Shown: positions 8,820-19,864, numbered from the stretch's first letter. The stretch is 64,000 nucleotides of DNA from Arsukibacterium indicum (GCF_019100565.1 NZ_JAHRID010000005.1:62001-126000); one strand, 5' to 3'. Made by a program: numbers and translations. The notes: generated from the sequence alone by a model not told the origin.

Positions 8820-8834
8820 TGTAATTTAATAACG
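8820..8834. promoter_or_regulatory. Degenerate second HexR-type site (TGTAATTTAATAACG)
   Basis: Left half fits HexR perfectly; the right half has two mismatches. It lies 76-90 bases upstream of malQ, 62 bases from the better site at 8758-8772, so paired binding across the gapA/malQ gap is possible. Confidence 0.4.
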
Positions 8835-8909
8835 TAAATTGATTTGGCAGTTTGGTAGCATAAAGTAGTAAAGTAATGCCAAGCTGCTGTTTATAATAAG
8901 GATTAAATA

Positions 8910-11099
8910 ATGGATGCCGCGTTGCTGGCCGAACTGGTTGCATTTTCCGGAATAGAAACCGAATTTAATGATGCCTGGGGTAAACCTACTCAGGTTGCCA
9001 GCGCTGACCAGCTGGCACTGCTGGCTGCTCAGGGCTTTAATATAGCAGATGATGCTGCTGCCAGGGCCGAGCTTACCGAGCGCCAACTGGATTTCTGGCA
9101 GCAAATTCTGGCGCCGGTGTCTGTGCAACTGCTGGGTGAGCCCCTGACGTTTGAGTTGCAGGTTCCTCTGGCACTGGCAAACAGCCGTTTTGACTTTACA
9201 TTACAAACAGAGCAGGGGGCCTGCTATCAATTCAGCACCGAGCCCGTTGCCGGCGAACTGGTGCAGGTTGCTATTATTGAAGATGAAGAATACCAGCAGT
9301 ATCAGCATAGTCTGGATTATCCGCTGGACCCTGGTTATCACCAGCTAACCCTCAGCTGTAGTGAAACCGGTTTTAGTTTTGAGCAAAGGTTGATTGTCAG
9401 CCCCGGCAAATGTTACCAGCCAGAGCAGTTTAATCAACAAAAGCAGTGGGGCGTATCGGTGCAACTGTATGGGCTGCGTTCTGCACGAAACTGGGGCATC
9501 GGAGACTTTAGCGACTTAAGTACCCTGGTTTCTTATCTGGCTGTTCATGGCGCTGACTTTATTGGCTTAAACCCTATTCACGCTCTTTATCCTGCCATGC
9601 CGGAAAGTGCCAGCCCGTATAGCCCATCGTCACGGCGCTGGCTAAATATTATTTATATTGATGTTTGTGCAATGCCGGGTTACCAGCAATGTAGTAACAC
9701 CCAGCGCTTGGTTACTGCCCCGGCCTTTGTTACATCGGTTAACGAGCAGCGCAGCCGTGACTGGGTTGATTACAGTGGCGTATTACAGCTGAAACTGCCG
9801 GTGATGCACAGTTTGTATCAATGGTTTGTACAGCACTGTGGTAACGAAGCGCATTTAGCGGCTGAGTTTGCTGAGTTTAAACAGCAAGGTGGTGCAAGTT
9901 TGCAGCAACTTGCCCTTTACGATGCCTTGCATGCCTTTTTGATTAAGCAGGACCGTAATTACTGGGGCTGGCCAAACTGGCCAGAGCAATACCGCGACCC
10001 TGAAAGTGATGCCGTGCAACAGTTTGCCAGGGATCATCAGCAACAACTGGATTTCTATTGTTATCTGCAATTTATCGCATCGCAGCAGCTTAAAGCCGTG
10101 CAGCAACAGGCGAAAACTGCCGGCATGTTATTGGGCTTGTATCGTGATTTAGCCGTAGGCGTCAGTGAGGCGTCCACTGAAATATGGGGTAACGGCGACT
10201 TATATTGTCGTGATGCCAGCGTTGGTGCACCGCCTGATCCGCTTGGGCCTGCGGGTCAGAACTGGGGCTTGCCGCCAATGCAGCCTTATCAGTTATTCAG
10301 CCAGGCGTATCAGCCAATGATTGAACTGTTTCGCAGTAATATGCAGGATGCCGGTGCCCTCAGGATCGACCATGTAATGGCATTGCTGCGGTTATGGTGG
10401 GTGCCAAAAACCGCAGCAAACGCAGGTGGCGGCGCTTATGTCTATTACCCGATTATGGATTTGCTGGGCATTCTGGCACTGGAAAGTCAGCGCCAGGGGG
10501 CAGTCATTATCGGTGAAGACTTAGGTACGGTACCCGATGGCATTCGCGAGTTGTTAGCAGACTATGGCATATATTCATACCGGGTATTCTTTTTTGAGAC
10601 TGCTGCCGATGGCGGTTATATTTCACCTGCTCATTACCCGGTGCAGGCAATGGCAACCCTGAGTACCCACGACTTACCGACCTTAATTGGTTTCTGGCAT
10701 TGTGACGATTTGAAACTTGGTCAGCAATTAGGGCTATATCAGGACGAGCAGCAGCTGCAGGGTTTATATCAGCAGCGCCATGCCAACAAGCAGCAAATTC
10801 TCGATTCGCTGCACGGCCATGGCATCTTGCCCGCTGACTACCCCCGAGCGGTAGATAGCCTTGGCATGGATCGTACCCTAAACTATGCACTGCAACGCCA
10901 CCTGGCTGCCGGCAGCAGTCAGCTATTATGTCTGCAGCTTGAGGACTGGCTGGAAATGACCCAGCCGGTGAATGTACCCGGAACCAGTGATGAGTATCCA
11001 AACTGGCGGCGTAAATTAAGCCGTGAGCTGGAGCAATGGACTACTGAGCCGCATATTGAGCGGTTACTGACAGAGCTAACGAAAGCACGGGCCAGCTAA
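8910..11099 (+). CDS. malQ: 4-alpha-glucanotransferase (amylomaltase, GH77)
   Basis: Transfers alpha-1,4-glucan segments between maltodextrins, releasing glucose, in glycogen/maltose breakdown in the cytoplasm. The 729-residue protein has an N-terminal extension typical of MalQ, then the GH77 catalytic core: substrate-binding SASPYSPSSRRWLN, nucleophile Asp in RIDHVMALLRLWW (near 486), acid/base Glu in IGEDLGTVP (near 535) and STHDLPT. AAGGA stands seven bases before the ATG. It leads malQ-glgB-glgX, with 43 bases to glgB, and is divergent from gapA over HexR-type sites. Confidence 0.96.
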   Translation: MDAALLAELVAFSGIETEFNDAWGKPTQVASADQLALLAAQGFNIADDAAARAELTERQLDFWQQILAPVSVQLLGEPLTFELQVPLALANSRFDFTLQTEQGACYQFSTEPVAGELVQVAIIEDEEYQQYQHSLDYPLDPGYHQLTLSCSETGFSFEQRLIVSPGKCYQPEQFNQQKQWGVSVQLYGLRSARNWGIGDFSDLSTLVSYLAVHGADFIGLNPIHALYPAMPESASPYSPSSRRWLNIIYIDVCAMPGYQQCSNTQRLVTAPAFVTSVNEQRSRDWVDYSGVLQLKLPVMHSLYQWFVQHCGNEAHLAAEFAEFKQQGGASLQQLALYDALHAFLIKQDRNYWGWPNWPEQYRDPESDAVQQFARDHQQQLDFYCYLQFIASQQLKAVQQQAKTAGMLLGLYRDLAVGVSEASTEIWGNGDLYCRDASVGAPPDPLGPAGQNWGLPPMQPYQLFSQAYQPMIELFRSNMQDAGALRIDHVMALLRLWWVPKTAANAGGGAYVYYPIMDLLGILALESQRQGAVIIGEDLGTVPDGIRELLADYGIYSYRVFFFETAADGGYISPAHYPVQAMATLSTHDLPTLIGFWHCDDLKLGQQLGLYQDEQQLQGLYQQRHANKQQILDSLHGHGILPADYPRAVDSLGMDRTLNYALQRHLAAGSSQLLCLQLEDWLEMTQPVNVPGTSDEYPNWRRKLSRELEQWTTEPHIERLLTELTKARAS

Positions 11100-11142
11100 T
11101 ACGCTGCGCGGCTATTTAATTAATAATAAAAGGGCAGATACT

Positions 11143-13335
11143 ATGACATTAGCGCAATTACAACAGGCAAATTGTGCCCATCCTTTTGCTGTGCTGGGAT
11201 GGCAGACCAACAGCTACAGTGCCAAAGGTAGCGGTTTGCTGTTACGGGCTTATTTGCCGCATGCGCTGACAGTTGAAGCTTTTGAATTAAAAAGTGGTAA
11301 AAGCCTCGGTAACTTAACGGCTCATCCTGAATATGCTGGCGTGTATGAACTTGTACTGGCCCGCAAACGCAAAGCCAGTGCCTATTATTTGCAAGTGACT
11401 GACCCGCATACTACTTATCGTTGCATCGACCCGTATCAGTTCCGTGAACAGGCTTTTTATGCGGTACACCACGTTAACAGCCAGCCAGAGAACCTGTATC
11501 GCCAGCTGGGCGCGCAGATCATCAGCCTTGATGTCGACGGCAAGCCATTAACCGCAACCCGCTTTGCGGTGTATGCACCGGCCGCCAGCAGCGTTAGTTT
11601 AGTGGGTGATATGAATGGCTGGGATGGTCGCTGTCACCCAATGGAGCGCACAGATTGCGGCCATTGGGTACTGGTGTTACCTGAAGTCACAAGCGGAATA
11701 CGTTATAAATTTGAAATTAAAGACAGAGACGGCCACTTGCTGCCCCATAAAGCTGACCCGATGGCATTTTATGCTGAACAGTACCCGTCACATGCTTCTC
11801 TGGTGTATGACCACAATAGCTATCAGTGGCAGGATAAAAGCTGGCGCGAAAGATCGCCGGTCAACCCTTATCAGAGCGCCATCAGCATTTATGAGCTGCA
11901 CATTGGTAGCTGGCGGCGAAAAGATGATAACCAGCCACTCAACTATGCTGAGCTGGCTGAACAGTTAATTCCTTACATTAAAGACATGGGTTACAGCCAT
12001 ATTGAATTGCTGCCGGTAATGGAACACCCCTTTGATGGTTCCTGGGGCTATCAGCCGCTGGGCTTATTTGCGCCAACTTCGCGGTTTGGCAGCCCGGATC
12101 AGTTTAAAGCCTTTGTTGATGCCTGCCATCAGGCCGGCATTGGCGTTATTCTGGACTGGGTACCGGCGCATTTTCCTGAAGACGGCCACGGCTTAGCCCG
12201 GTTTGATGGCAGCCATTTATACGAATATGCCGATCCGCGTCGCGGTTGGCATCCTGACTGGAATTCCTGCATTTACGATTATGGCAAAGATTATGTCCGG
12301 CAGTTCTTAGTCGCCAGTGCCTTGTACTGGTTGGAACATTATCATATTGACGGCATCCGGGTTGATGCTGTGGCTTCGATGCTGTACTGGGATTACTCAA
12401 GAAATGAGGGCGAGTGGGTACCTAATATCGACGGGGGCAATCATAATTATGAAGCGATCAGTTTATTCAAGTGGCTGAACAGCGAAGTGTATGGCAAGTT
12501 TCCTCAGGCGATGACTATCGCTGAAGAGTCAACGTCATTTCCGCAAGTTTCGCGGCCAGTCGACAGTGGTGGCCTGGGTTTTGGTTTTAAATGGAACATG
12601 GGCTGGATGAATGACAGCCTGCGTTATATCAGCAAAGATCCGTCTTACCGCAAATATCATCATAGTGATTTAACCTTCTCTATGGTGTACGCCTATAACG
12701 AAAATTTTATTCTGCCGTTATCTCACGATGAAGTTGTGCATGGTAAAGGCAGTTTAATTAATAAGATGCCGGGTGACGAATGGCAACAGGCCGCCAATTT
12801 GCGGGCTTATATTGCGTTTATGTTTGCTCATCCGGGTAAAAAGCTGAATTTTATGGGCAACGAGTTTGGCCAAAGCCATGAGTGGCGCCATACCCAAAGC
12901 CTGGACTGGCATTTACTGGCCTATCCCAAGCATCAGGGTATTCAGCAGCTTTATCGTGATTTAAACCACAGTTATCAGCACTGTAAGCCATTACATGAGC
13001 TGGATTATCAGCAATCGGGTTTTAGCTGGCTGGATCATAACGACGCTGAGCAAAGTACCCTGAGCTTTATCCGCCGCGACAGTGCCGGCAACGTCATTTA
13101 TATTGTTGCCAATTTTACGCCGGTGCCGCGCGATAATTTTATGCTCGGGGTAGAGCAAAGCGGTGAATATGAGGTTATTGTTAATACTGACAGTGAGTAT
13201 TACTGGGGCGGCAATTATGCCGTGGGTAGCTATTTACCGGCGCAGCAGCGTAGCTGTCATGGCAAAAACTATGCTATCAGCTTAAACCTGCCAGCGTTGG
13301 CCTGTTTGTATCTGCGGAAAAAGGACAATGATTAA
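11143..13335 (+). CDS. glgB: 1,4-alpha-glucan branching enzyme
   Basis: Forms alpha-1,6 branches in glycogen. The 730-residue GH13 protein carries an N-terminal domain, a CBM48 module (about residues 125-215, with YAPAASSVSLVGDMNGW), and the catalytic barrel with DWVPAHFP, nucleophile Asp in GIRVDAVASMLYWDYSR (near 406), Glu in IAEEST (near 461) and LPLSHDEVVHGK. Length matches GlgB. It ends in TAATG, overlapping the glgX start by one base, so the two are translationally coupled. glgC and glgA are not in this window. Confidence 0.97.
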   Translation: MTLAQLQQANCAHPFAVLGWQTNSYSAKGSGLLLRAYLPHALTVEAFELKSGKSLGNLTAHPEYAGVYELVLARKRKASAYYLQVTDPHTTYRCIDPYQFREQAFYAVHHVNSQPENLYRQLGAQIISLDVDGKPLTATRFAVYAPAASSVSLVGDMNGWDGRCHPMERTDCGHWVLVLPEVTSGIRYKFEIKDRDGHLLPHKADPMAFYAEQYPSHASLVYDHNSYQWQDKSWRERSPVNPYQSAISIYELHIGSWRRKDDNQPLNYAELAEQLIPYIKDMGYSHIELLPVMEHPFDGSWGYQPLGLFAPTSRFGSPDQFKAFVDACHQAGIGVILDWVPAHFPEDGHGLARFDGSHLYEYADPRRGWHPDWNSCIYDYGKDYVRQFLVASALYWLEHYHIDGIRVDAVASMLYWDYSRNEGEWVPNIDGGNHNYEAISLFKWLNSEVYGKFPQAMTIAEESTSFPQVSRPVDSGGLGFGFKWNMGWMNDSLRYISKDPSYRKYHHSDLTFSMVYAYNENFILPLSHDEVVHGKGSLINKMPGDEWQQAANLRAYIAFMFAHPGKKLNFMGNEFGQSHEWRHTQSLDWHLLAYPKHQGIQQLYRDLNHSYQHCKPLHELDYQQSGFSWLDHNDAEQSTLSFIRRDSAGNVIYIVANFTPVPRDNFMLGVEQSGEYEVIVNTDSEYYWGGNYAVGSYLPAQQRSCHGKNYAISLNLPALACLYLRKKDND

Positions 13336-15428
13336 TGCCTGACAAAACCGCCGGCAAAACGGCGTTATTATCTGTAACGCACGGCAGCAGTTATCCGTTG
13401 GGGCCGTCAAAAGTGGCGGAAAATTGCTGGAATTTTGCGGTTTTTGCGCCCGATGCATCGGCGCTGACATTATGTTTATATCAGCCTGATACCGAAGAAG
13501 AGCTGGCTGAACTGCCGTTTATCGCCCGAACCGGTAATATATGGCATGTGCAAATCAGTGATGTCAGCGATGGCAGCCTGTATGCGTTAAAAGCGGATGG
13601 ACCAGCAAACAGCAGTGCAGGTTTACGCTTTGACAATAACCGGGTACTTATTGACCCCTACGCCCGGAAACTTAACCGGGCGCAGGTGTGGCAAAGTGAG
13701 CAATATCAGCAAAAAAGCCATCTGGCATTAGCTAAAGGGGTGCTGGATCCGGCGGCCTTCAACTGGCCCGGTGCAGCATTTGACTGGCAAAAAAGCATTA
13801 AACCCAGAATAGCCCGTGAAAAAACCGTAATTTATGAGGCGCATGTTAAGGGCCTTACCATGTTGCACCCGGATGTGCCGGCTGCACTTCGCGGTACCTA
13901 TCTGGGTTTGTGTCATGCCAGTATTATTAACCATTTAAAGCAGTTAGGTATTACTACGGTGCAACTGCTGCCGGTAGCCGCTTTTATGGCGGAGCCAAGG
14001 TTAACGGCGCTGGGCCTGACTAATTACTGGGGCTATAACCCGGTGAATTTTTTTGCACCAGATCCGCGTTATCAGTTGGAAGATGCGGTTAGCGAATTTA
14101 AGCAAATGGTGCGTACCTTACACCAGCATGGCATTGAGGTTATTCTGGACGTGGTGTTTAATCACAGTGCCGAAGCAGGGGACGATGGTCCGGTACTAAG
14201 CTTTCGTGGTCTTGCCGACCGGCATTATTACTTATTTCACAGCCACGCCGATATGATTGACTACCAGAACTATTGCAATTTCACCGGTTGCGGTAACACC
14301 CTGAATATTGCCAATCCGGCGACCCAGCAATTGGTGATGGACGCGCTCCGCTACTGGGTAACTGAAATGCAGGTTGATGGTTTCCGTTTTGATTTAGCGG
14401 TGACCCTGGGCCGCGAGCATAAACGGTTTAACCCTTATGCCAGCTTTTTCCAGATCATTGCCCAGGATCCGGTATTATCGCAGGCTAAGCTGATTGCTGA
14501 GCCATGGGATGTCGGGCCTTTTGGCTATCATCTGGGCCAGTTTCCTGCCAACTGGTCTGAATTAAATGATAAATGCCGTGATACCTTCAGAGCATTCTGG
14601 CGCGGTGACAAAGGGGTGTTAGCAGACTTTGCCACCCGTTTGCTTGGTTCGCGTGATATCTTCCAGAAGCATCACAAACCAGCCAGTTGCAGTGTAAATT
14701 TCCTGACTTATCACGATGGTTTTACGCTGGAGGATGTTGTCAGCTACAACGATAAGCACAACTGGCAAAACGGTGAGCAGAACCGGGATGGTCACAGCCA
14801 TAATTTAAGCACAAACCATGGCGTGGAAGGGCCGGCCGATGATCCGCATATTATTGCCAGCCGGTATCTGCATAAACGTAATCTGGCGGCGACCTTGCTG
14901 CTTAGCCAGGGCATGATCCACTGGCTGGGAGGAGATGAACTAAGCCATACTCAGGCTGGCAATAACAACGCCTACTGTCAGGATAACCCGATAAGCTGGC
15001 TGAACTGGCAGTTAGACGGTCAGCAGCAAAAGTTTCTGCAATTTGTACGTCAGCTGCTTACATTACGCAAAAAGTTTAGTTGCTTACAGCAAATATCGTT
15101 GCAGGATGACCAATACCAGTTGCACGGCGATAAGCATAAAGTATGCTGGTTTCTGGCTGACGGTACAGAAAAACAACAACACGACTGGCATGATCCGGAG
15201 CGGGCAATTTGTATTTTCAGAATCACAAACCGGCAAACTGGCAAGGCATTATTGTTTGTGTTTAATGGTGCCATGCAGCCGGTAGCATTAAATCTGCCTG
15301 ATCAGTCTGAGGGTGCCGGCTGGCAGCTGGTGTTTGATACGGCAGTCAATGACGGCTTACTGAATAATGACAGCAACATTGTGACCGACTATTTACAGGC
15401 TGCACATAGTATTTCGGTCTGGCATTAA
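13335..15428 (+). CDS. glgX: Glycogen debranching enzyme GlgX
   Basis: Isoamylase-type GH13 enzyme that hydrolyses alpha-1,6 branches of limit dextrins left by glycogen phosphorylase. The 697-residue protein has an N-terminal CBM48 region, then EAHVKGLT, TNYWGYNPVNFFAP, DVVFNHSAE, nucleophile Asp in GFRFDLAVTLGRE (near 352) and Glu in LIAEPWDVG (near 388), and YHDGFTLEDVVSYNDKHN, all typical of GlgX. It starts in the overlap with glgB. It is followed by 128 bases before gnd with no clear terminator. Confidence 0.96.
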   Translation: MPDKTAGKTALLSVTHGSSYPLGPSKVAENCWNFAVFAPDASALTLCLYQPDTEEELAELPFIARTGNIWHVQISDVSDGSLYALKADGPANSSAGLRFDNNRVLIDPYARKLNRAQVWQSEQYQQKSHLALAKGVLDPAAFNWPGAAFDWQKSIKPRIAREKTVIYEAHVKGLTMLHPDVPAALRGTYLGLCHASIINHLKQLGITTVQLLPVAAFMAEPRLTALGLTNYWGYNPVNFFAPDPRYQLEDAVSEFKQMVRTLHQHGIEVILDVVFNHSAEAGDDGPVLSFRGLADRHYYLFHSHADMIDYQNYCNFTGCGNTLNIANPATQQLVMDALRYWVTEMQVDGFRFDLAVTLGREHKRFNPYASFFQIIAQDPVLSQAKLIAEPWDVGPFGYHLGQFPANWSELNDKCRDTFRAFWRGDKGVLADFATRLLGSRDIFQKHHKPASCSVNFLTYHDGFTLEDVVSYNDKHNWQNGEQNRDGHSHNLSTNHGVEGPADDPHIIASRYLHKRNLAATLLLSQGMIHWLGGDELSHTQAGNNNAYCQDNPISWLNWQLDGQQQKFLQFVRQLLTLRKKFSCLQQISLQDDQYQLHGDKHKVCWFLADGTEKQQHDWHDPERAICIFRITNRQTGKALLFVFNGAMQPVALNLPDQSEGAGWQLVFDTAVNDGLLNNDSNIVTDYLQAAHSISVWH

Positions 15429-15556
15429 GTAACTATCTGAAATGGCAACAGCCAGGTTGTCGGTTTATTGCTGCTTTTACCATGCTTTTACAGTAGAATG
15501 CTCGCCATTTTCCGAGCCTGTTGTTGGCTTAGCAATACTAAGTAAAGGATCGTCAG

Positions 15557-17086
15557 ATGACTGATACAGCGCCACTTTGTGACATCGGTTTTGTCGGAGC
15601 CGGGGTAATGGGTAAAAACCTCATTTTAAACCTTGCAGATAATGGCTACCGGGTAGCGGCCTTCGATTTAGACCATCAGAAACTGGAAGCGGTATTAGCG
15701 CAGGACGCTGCCGAGCGTGGCGATAAACCCGCCCGGGTTGTTGGCTGCAGCTCTTACACAGAACTATTGTCACGCTTATCTGCACCGCATCTAATCGTGT
15801 TATCCGTCCCAGCGGGTAAGCCAGTGGATGATATCTGCCATAAACTGATTGATGCCGGCATTCAGGCCGACGATATTATAGTTGATACCGGCAACAGTCT
15901 GTGGACAGATACGGTTGCCCGCGAAAAACAGTACGAGGGTAAGTTTATTTTCTTCTCTACCGCTGTTTCAGGCGGTGAAGTGGGAGCCCGTTTCGGGCCG
16001 TCTCTGATGCCAAGTGGTGACCCCTATGCCTGGACCCGCATTAAGCCATTGTGGCAGGCAATTGCTGCCAAAGTTGACCCTGCTACCGGTAAGCCTATCG
16101 AACGCTTTGAACCCGGCAACCCCGTAACTGAAGGCGAGGCCTGTGCCACCTATATCGGCCCCAGCGGTTCAGGCCACTATGTAAAAATGGTGCACAACGG
16201 TATCGAATACGCTGATATGCAGCTTATTTGTGAAGCTTATCAGGTAATGCGGGATATTCTGGGTATGACCTCAGCCAGCATTGCTGAGGTGTTTAAGCAA
16301 TGGAATGATGGCCCCCTTAACAGCTATTTAATTGGTATCAGTGCTGAAGTACTGGCAACCAAAGACTCGGAAACCGGTTTACCACTGGTTGACGTTATTA
16401 TGGATAAAGCCGGTCAGAAAGGCACAGGTTTGTGGACGGCGGTAAGCAGCCTGCAACTTGGAAGCCCGTCGCCAACAATTGCTGAGGCGGTTTATGCCCG
16501 TTCACTTTCAGCTCTGAAACATGAGCGGGTTAAGGCTGCTACCGTGTTAGCGGGGCCAGCCCAGAATATAATTTCTGCCGAGCAGAAAGATGAAATTATT
16601 CAGGCGCTGCACGATGCATTGTATTGTGCCAAAATTTGCGTCTACGCTCAGGGTTTTCATTTAATGAAGACAGCAGCAGACGAGCACGGCTGGCAACTGA
16701 ACTTTGCTGAAATTGCAAAGATCTGGCGCGCTGGCTGTATTATTCGTGCGGTATTTTTGCAGTCGATTTCCGATGCCTTTGATCGCAATGACGAGCTGGA
16801 AAACCTGCTGCTTGACCCGTTTTTTGCCAAACAAATTTCGGTGTATCAGCAAAACTGGCGTAAGGCAGTGGCTAATGCCACCCTGGCTGGTATACCGGTC
16901 GCGGCGCTAAGCTCAGCGCTGAGTTATTATGACTCTTACCGCACTGCCGTATTACCGGCCAATTTATTGCAGGGCCAGCGTGATTACTTTGGTGCCCATA
17001 CCTTTGAGCGTACTGACAAAGCCAAAGGTAAAATGTTTCATGTCGACTGGAGCAATCCGGCACGACCAATGGTGAAAATAAAATGA
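15557..17086 (+). CDS. gnd: 6-phosphogluconate dehydrogenase, decarboxylating
   Basis: Oxidative pentose-phosphate enzyme converting 6-phosphogluconate to ribulose 5-phosphate, CO2 and NADPH. The 509-residue protein has the Rossmann fingerprint [12 protein letters not shown], the substrate-binding [35 protein letters not shown] with the catalytic Lys, and the C-terminal domain ending in the tail with [23 protein letters not shown] lies upstream of the ATG. Its stop overlaps an in-frame ATG of purT, so the two probably share a transcript. Confidence 0.96.
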   Translation: MTDTAPLCDIGFVGAGVMGKNLILNLADNGYRVAAFDLDHQKLEAVLAQDAAERGDKPARVVGCSSYTELLSRLSAPHLIVLSVPAGKPVDDICHKLIDAGIQADDIIVDTGNSLWTDTVAREKQYEGKFIFFSTAVSGGEVGARFGPSLMPSGDPYAWTRIKPLWQAIAAKVDPATGKPIERFEPGNPVTEGEACATYIGPSGSGHYVKMVHNGIEYADMQLICEAYQVMRDILGMTSASIAEVFKQWNDGPLNSYLIGISAEVLATKDSETGLPLVDVIMDKAGQKGTGLWTAVSSLQLGSPSPTIAEAVYARSLSALKHERVKAATVLAGPAQNIISAEQKDEIIQALHDALYCAKICVYAQGFHLMKTAADEHGWQLNFAEIAKIWRAGCIIRAVFLQSISDAFDRNDELENLLLDPFFAKQISVYQQNWRKAVANATLAGIPVAALSSALSYYDSYRTAVLPANLLQGQRDYFGAHTFERTDKAKGKMFHVDWSNPARPMVKIK

Positions 17087-17100
17087 TACCACAGGATAAA

Positions 17101-18297
17101 ATGTCAAAAACTCCGGAACAGATAGGAACCCCCGGGGCGAACAGCAGCACTAAGGTGTTGCTGTTAGGCGCTGGTGAACTGGGTAAAGAGTTGTGTATAG
17201 AGCTCAAGCGCTATGGCTGTGAAGTGATTGCAGTAGACCGTTACCCTAATGCGCCTGCGATGCAGGTGGCAGACAAAGCAGTAGTAATGTCGATGCTGGA
17301 TAACGCAGCGTTGCGCCAGCTGGTGATCAGTGAAAAGCCGGCGTTAATTGTGCCTGAGCTGGAGGCCATTGCCACCTCAGTATTAATTGAACTGGAAGAC
17401 TGTGGTTTTAACGTGGTACCCAGTGCCAGAGCAGTAAACCTGACGATGAATCGCGAAGGTATTCGCCGCTTAGCAGCTGAAGAGCTGAAGCTCGCCACTT
17501 CGCCGTTCCGGTTTGCCAGCGACAAAGAGAGCTTTATCGCCGCGGTTAACGCAATTGGCTACCCATGTGTAGTCAAACCTATTATGTCGTCCAGCGGTAA
17601 AGGCCAGAGTGTGCTGCGCAGCGAGTCAGATATTGATGCCGCCTGGTTGTATGCGCAGGAAGGTGGCCGGGCCGGTAAGGGCAGGGTTATTGTTGAAGGT
17701 TTTATTGATTTTGACTATGAAATTACCTTACTGACTGTCAATTCGATGACCGGGATCCAATATTGTGCACCGATTGGCCATCGTCAGGAAAAAGGCGACT
17801 ACCGGGAAAGCTGGCAGCCACAAGCTATGAGCGACAGGGCATTGGCTGAAGCTAAACGTTATGCCAAAGCGGTAGTTGAAGCCCTGGGTGGCCTTGGTTT
17901 ATTTGGGGTTGAGTTGTTTATCAAAGGCGATACGGTATATTTCTCTGAAGTATCTCCACGGCCGCACGATACCGGTATGGTTACGTTGATTTCGCAGCAG
18001 TTAAGCGAATTTGCCCTACATGCCCGAGCCATTTTGGGTTTGCCCATTCCTTATATAAAACAATATGGCCCGGCTGCGTCGGCTGTATTGCTGGTCCCCG
18101 GCCACAGTTCAGATATTCAGTACCAGGGCCTGGCGGACGCACTGAGTGAGCCGGATACCGAACTGCGTATTTTTGGTAAGCCGGAAGTACAGGGCGAGCG
18201 GCGGATGGGTGTTGCACTGGCGCTGAGCGACACGGTTGAAGCGGCAACAGATAAAGCGCTGAATGTTATCAGTCAACTAAAAGTGACGCTCAGCTAG
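17101..18297 (+). CDS. purT: Formate-dependent phosphoribosylglycinamide formyltransferase PurT
   Basis: ATP-grasp enzyme of purine synthesis that makes formyl-GAR from GAR, formate and ATP. From the ATG at 17101 the product has 398 residues; an ATG at 17083 overlapping the gnd stop would add six. I prefer 17101 because AGGA precedes it and IGTP aligns with the family start. Key segments are [24 protein letters not shown] (ATP-binding lid), and [25 protein letters not shown] split over the metal-binding region. A terminator follows at once. Confidence 0.95.
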   Translation: MSKTPEQIGTPGANSSTKVLLLGAGELGKELCIELKRYGCEVIAVDRYPNAPAMQVADKAVVMSMLDNAALRQLVISEKPALIVPELEAIATSVLIELEDCGFNVVPSARAVNLTMNREGIRRLAAEELKLATSPFRFASDKESFIAAVNAIGYPCVVKPIMSSSGKGQSVLRSESDIDAAWLYAQEGGRAGKGRVIVEGFIDFDYEITLLTVNSMTGIQYCAPIGHRQEKGDYRESWQPQAMSDRALAEAKRYAKAVVEALGGLGLFGVELFIKGDTVYFSEVSPRPHDTGMVTLISQQLSEFALHARAILGLPIPYIKQYGPAASAVLLVPGHSSDIQYQGLADALSEPDTELRIFGKPEVQGERRMGVALALSDTVEAATDKALNVISQLKVTLS

Positions 18298-18325
18298 TAT
18301 TCAGGAGGCAGTTACCGGCTACACT

Positions 18326-18350
18326 AAAACCACCTGCGGGTGGTTTTTTA
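18326..18350 (+). terminator. Rho-independent terminator after purT
   Basis: Stem AACCACC/GGTGGTT with TGCG loop, flanked by A and followed by a T-rich run, 30 bases after purT. Nearly the same stem recurs after the first tRNA-Ser gene. Confidence 0.85.
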
Positions 18351-18519
18351 TTGGACTGGTTACTCAGACCTTACCGGAGCAAAAAAATACATTGCCAGAA
18401 ACATAAAATGTAATTAATTTTATTCACCTATTTGCTGAATTCAATTAGCATCTTTCCTTTCTTTACCGCAATAGCACGCGAAGCAGTTGTTGCTAAAAAG
18501 TAGCTATAAGAGCCATATC

Positions 18520-19857
18520 ATGTCAAAAAATACACTCACTCAGGACGAACTAACCGAGGTTTTGCATCGCCGGGATGCTGCAGATAGGATCAGTTGGTTA
18601 ATAAAACAAAAAGATATTAACCCTGATTTATTGCGTTTCGGGCAGCGCAAACTGCCGCTGTTAAATGAATTACTTTGTGAAATGGGTAACAGATTTCATG
18701 CCATACAGAAAAATGTTGCTGTCGCTATCGCATTGCTTAATGCAGGCGTAAACCCACAGAAAATTCAAAGAGATAAGTTTTGTCCGTTAAGTTTAGCCTG
18801 CCAGAGTGTGCGGATGGATGCAGTGCTTATCGAGCCTCTTATTCATGCTTTATTGCAAGCAGGCGCAAAACCAGAAGTTTGTAAACAGCCACACTTGTTG
18901 TTTGTTTGCGGTATGATTTCAGAGTCTGACCGTTCCGGATATCTGAGTTCACCAATAGATGGATACGGCAATACGCCAGTTGATCCCGCTAAAAAACAGG
19001 CGTTAATCAATATTATTACTGCGCTCGTTGCAAATGGCGCTGATATTGATGCGTTCGATAAATATCACAAATACAATCCTCTGATGCTACTAGTTCAAAC
19101 ACCTGCCAGCTGCATTGTGGAGGATGTGCTGGTGCTTGGCGCGAATGTTAATATTGCTAATGCTGCAGGTAATACCCCGCTTTTATTTGCATGCGGAGAT
19201 GTTGAGGTTTCAGGCCTTAAAGAGAATCGTAATGTAGAAGTTGTCAGGCGTTTACTGGCAGCAGGTGCTGATCCGGCAGTAACTAACCGAAATGGCAGAA
19301 CACCACTCAGTGTTGCCAGCAAAAATGGTTACCATGATATTTGCTACGCGTTATATCAGGAATTGCAAGCGCGTGGCCAGTTTTATGCTGATGACAGAAA
19401 ATACTTTAAAGACAGCCCATATAAAGACAAGATAGATGTCAAAGCCAAGCTTGCCAAAGCGCCTGAAAAAACTAAACGTAAGCCGGAGGGGCAAGCTGAA
19501 TCCTGGCCTGCTGCCGCAGAGCGGCTGTATCGTAATTATCCGGAAAGTAGATTAGGTGAATTATTAAGACAGTTAACTTCCAGTGACAGTCTTATCGACG
19601 TTCGCCAGCGTCTATTTGCGGACACGTACTGCGATAGTTTTCACATTGGAAAGACTAAAAAGCTGTCGTATGTAGCGGGCACTATCACGCTTACTGATAA
19701 TGTTTACGACAAGTACTTTACAGTGTCTTTTGAGCGAGAAGGCGCTAGTACGCTTAACATTCCCCTAACCACGAACGTTTCGTATTCTTCAGTGGCACAA
19801 CTTCCCATAGCTGAAGTTCAATCCGCTATTTTGGCATTTTTGCCGGGATTGGAGTAG
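18520..19857 (+). CDS. Ankyrin-repeat protein of unknown function
   Basis: About 445 residues from the ATG at 18520 (an upstream TTG would add 11). The middle carries ankyrin repeats, best seen as ALVANGADIDAFDK, VLVLGANVNIANAAGNTPLL and RRLLAAGADPAVTNRNGRTPL (about residues 165-300). A lysine-rich linker follows, then a C-terminal domain of about 110 residues that I do not recognise. There is no signal peptide. Base composition looks more A+T-rich than the glg genes, suggesting an accessory origin. The next gene follows after 7 bases, so the two are probably an operon and may interact. Confidence 0.8.
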   Translation: MSKNTLTQDELTEVLHRRDAADRISWLIKQKDINPDLLRFGQRKLPLLNELLCEMGNRFHAIQKNVAVAIALLNAGVNPQKIQRDKFCPLSLACQSVRMDAVLIEPLIHALLQAGAKPEVCKQPHLLFVCGMISESDRSGYLSSPIDGYGNTPVDPAKKQALINIITALVANGADIDAFDKYHKYNPLMLLVQTPASCIVEDVLVLGANVNIANAAGNTPLLFACGDVEVSGLKENRNVEVVRRLLAAGADPAVTNRNGRTPLSVASKNGYHDICYALYQELQARGQFYADDRKYFKDSPYKDKIDVKAKLAKAPEKTKRKPEGQAESWPAAAERLYRNYPESRLGELLRQLTSSDSLIDVRQRLFADTYCDSFHIGKTKKLSYVAGTITLTDNVYDKYFTVSFEREGASTLNIPLTTNVSYSSVAQLPIAEVQSAILAFLPGLE

Positions 19858-19864
19858 AACGCAG

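Noticed and set aside
10507..11001. Minus-strand 164-codon frame inside malQ
   Set aside because: Shadow of malQ, whose catalytic motifs lie on the plus strand in this stretch.
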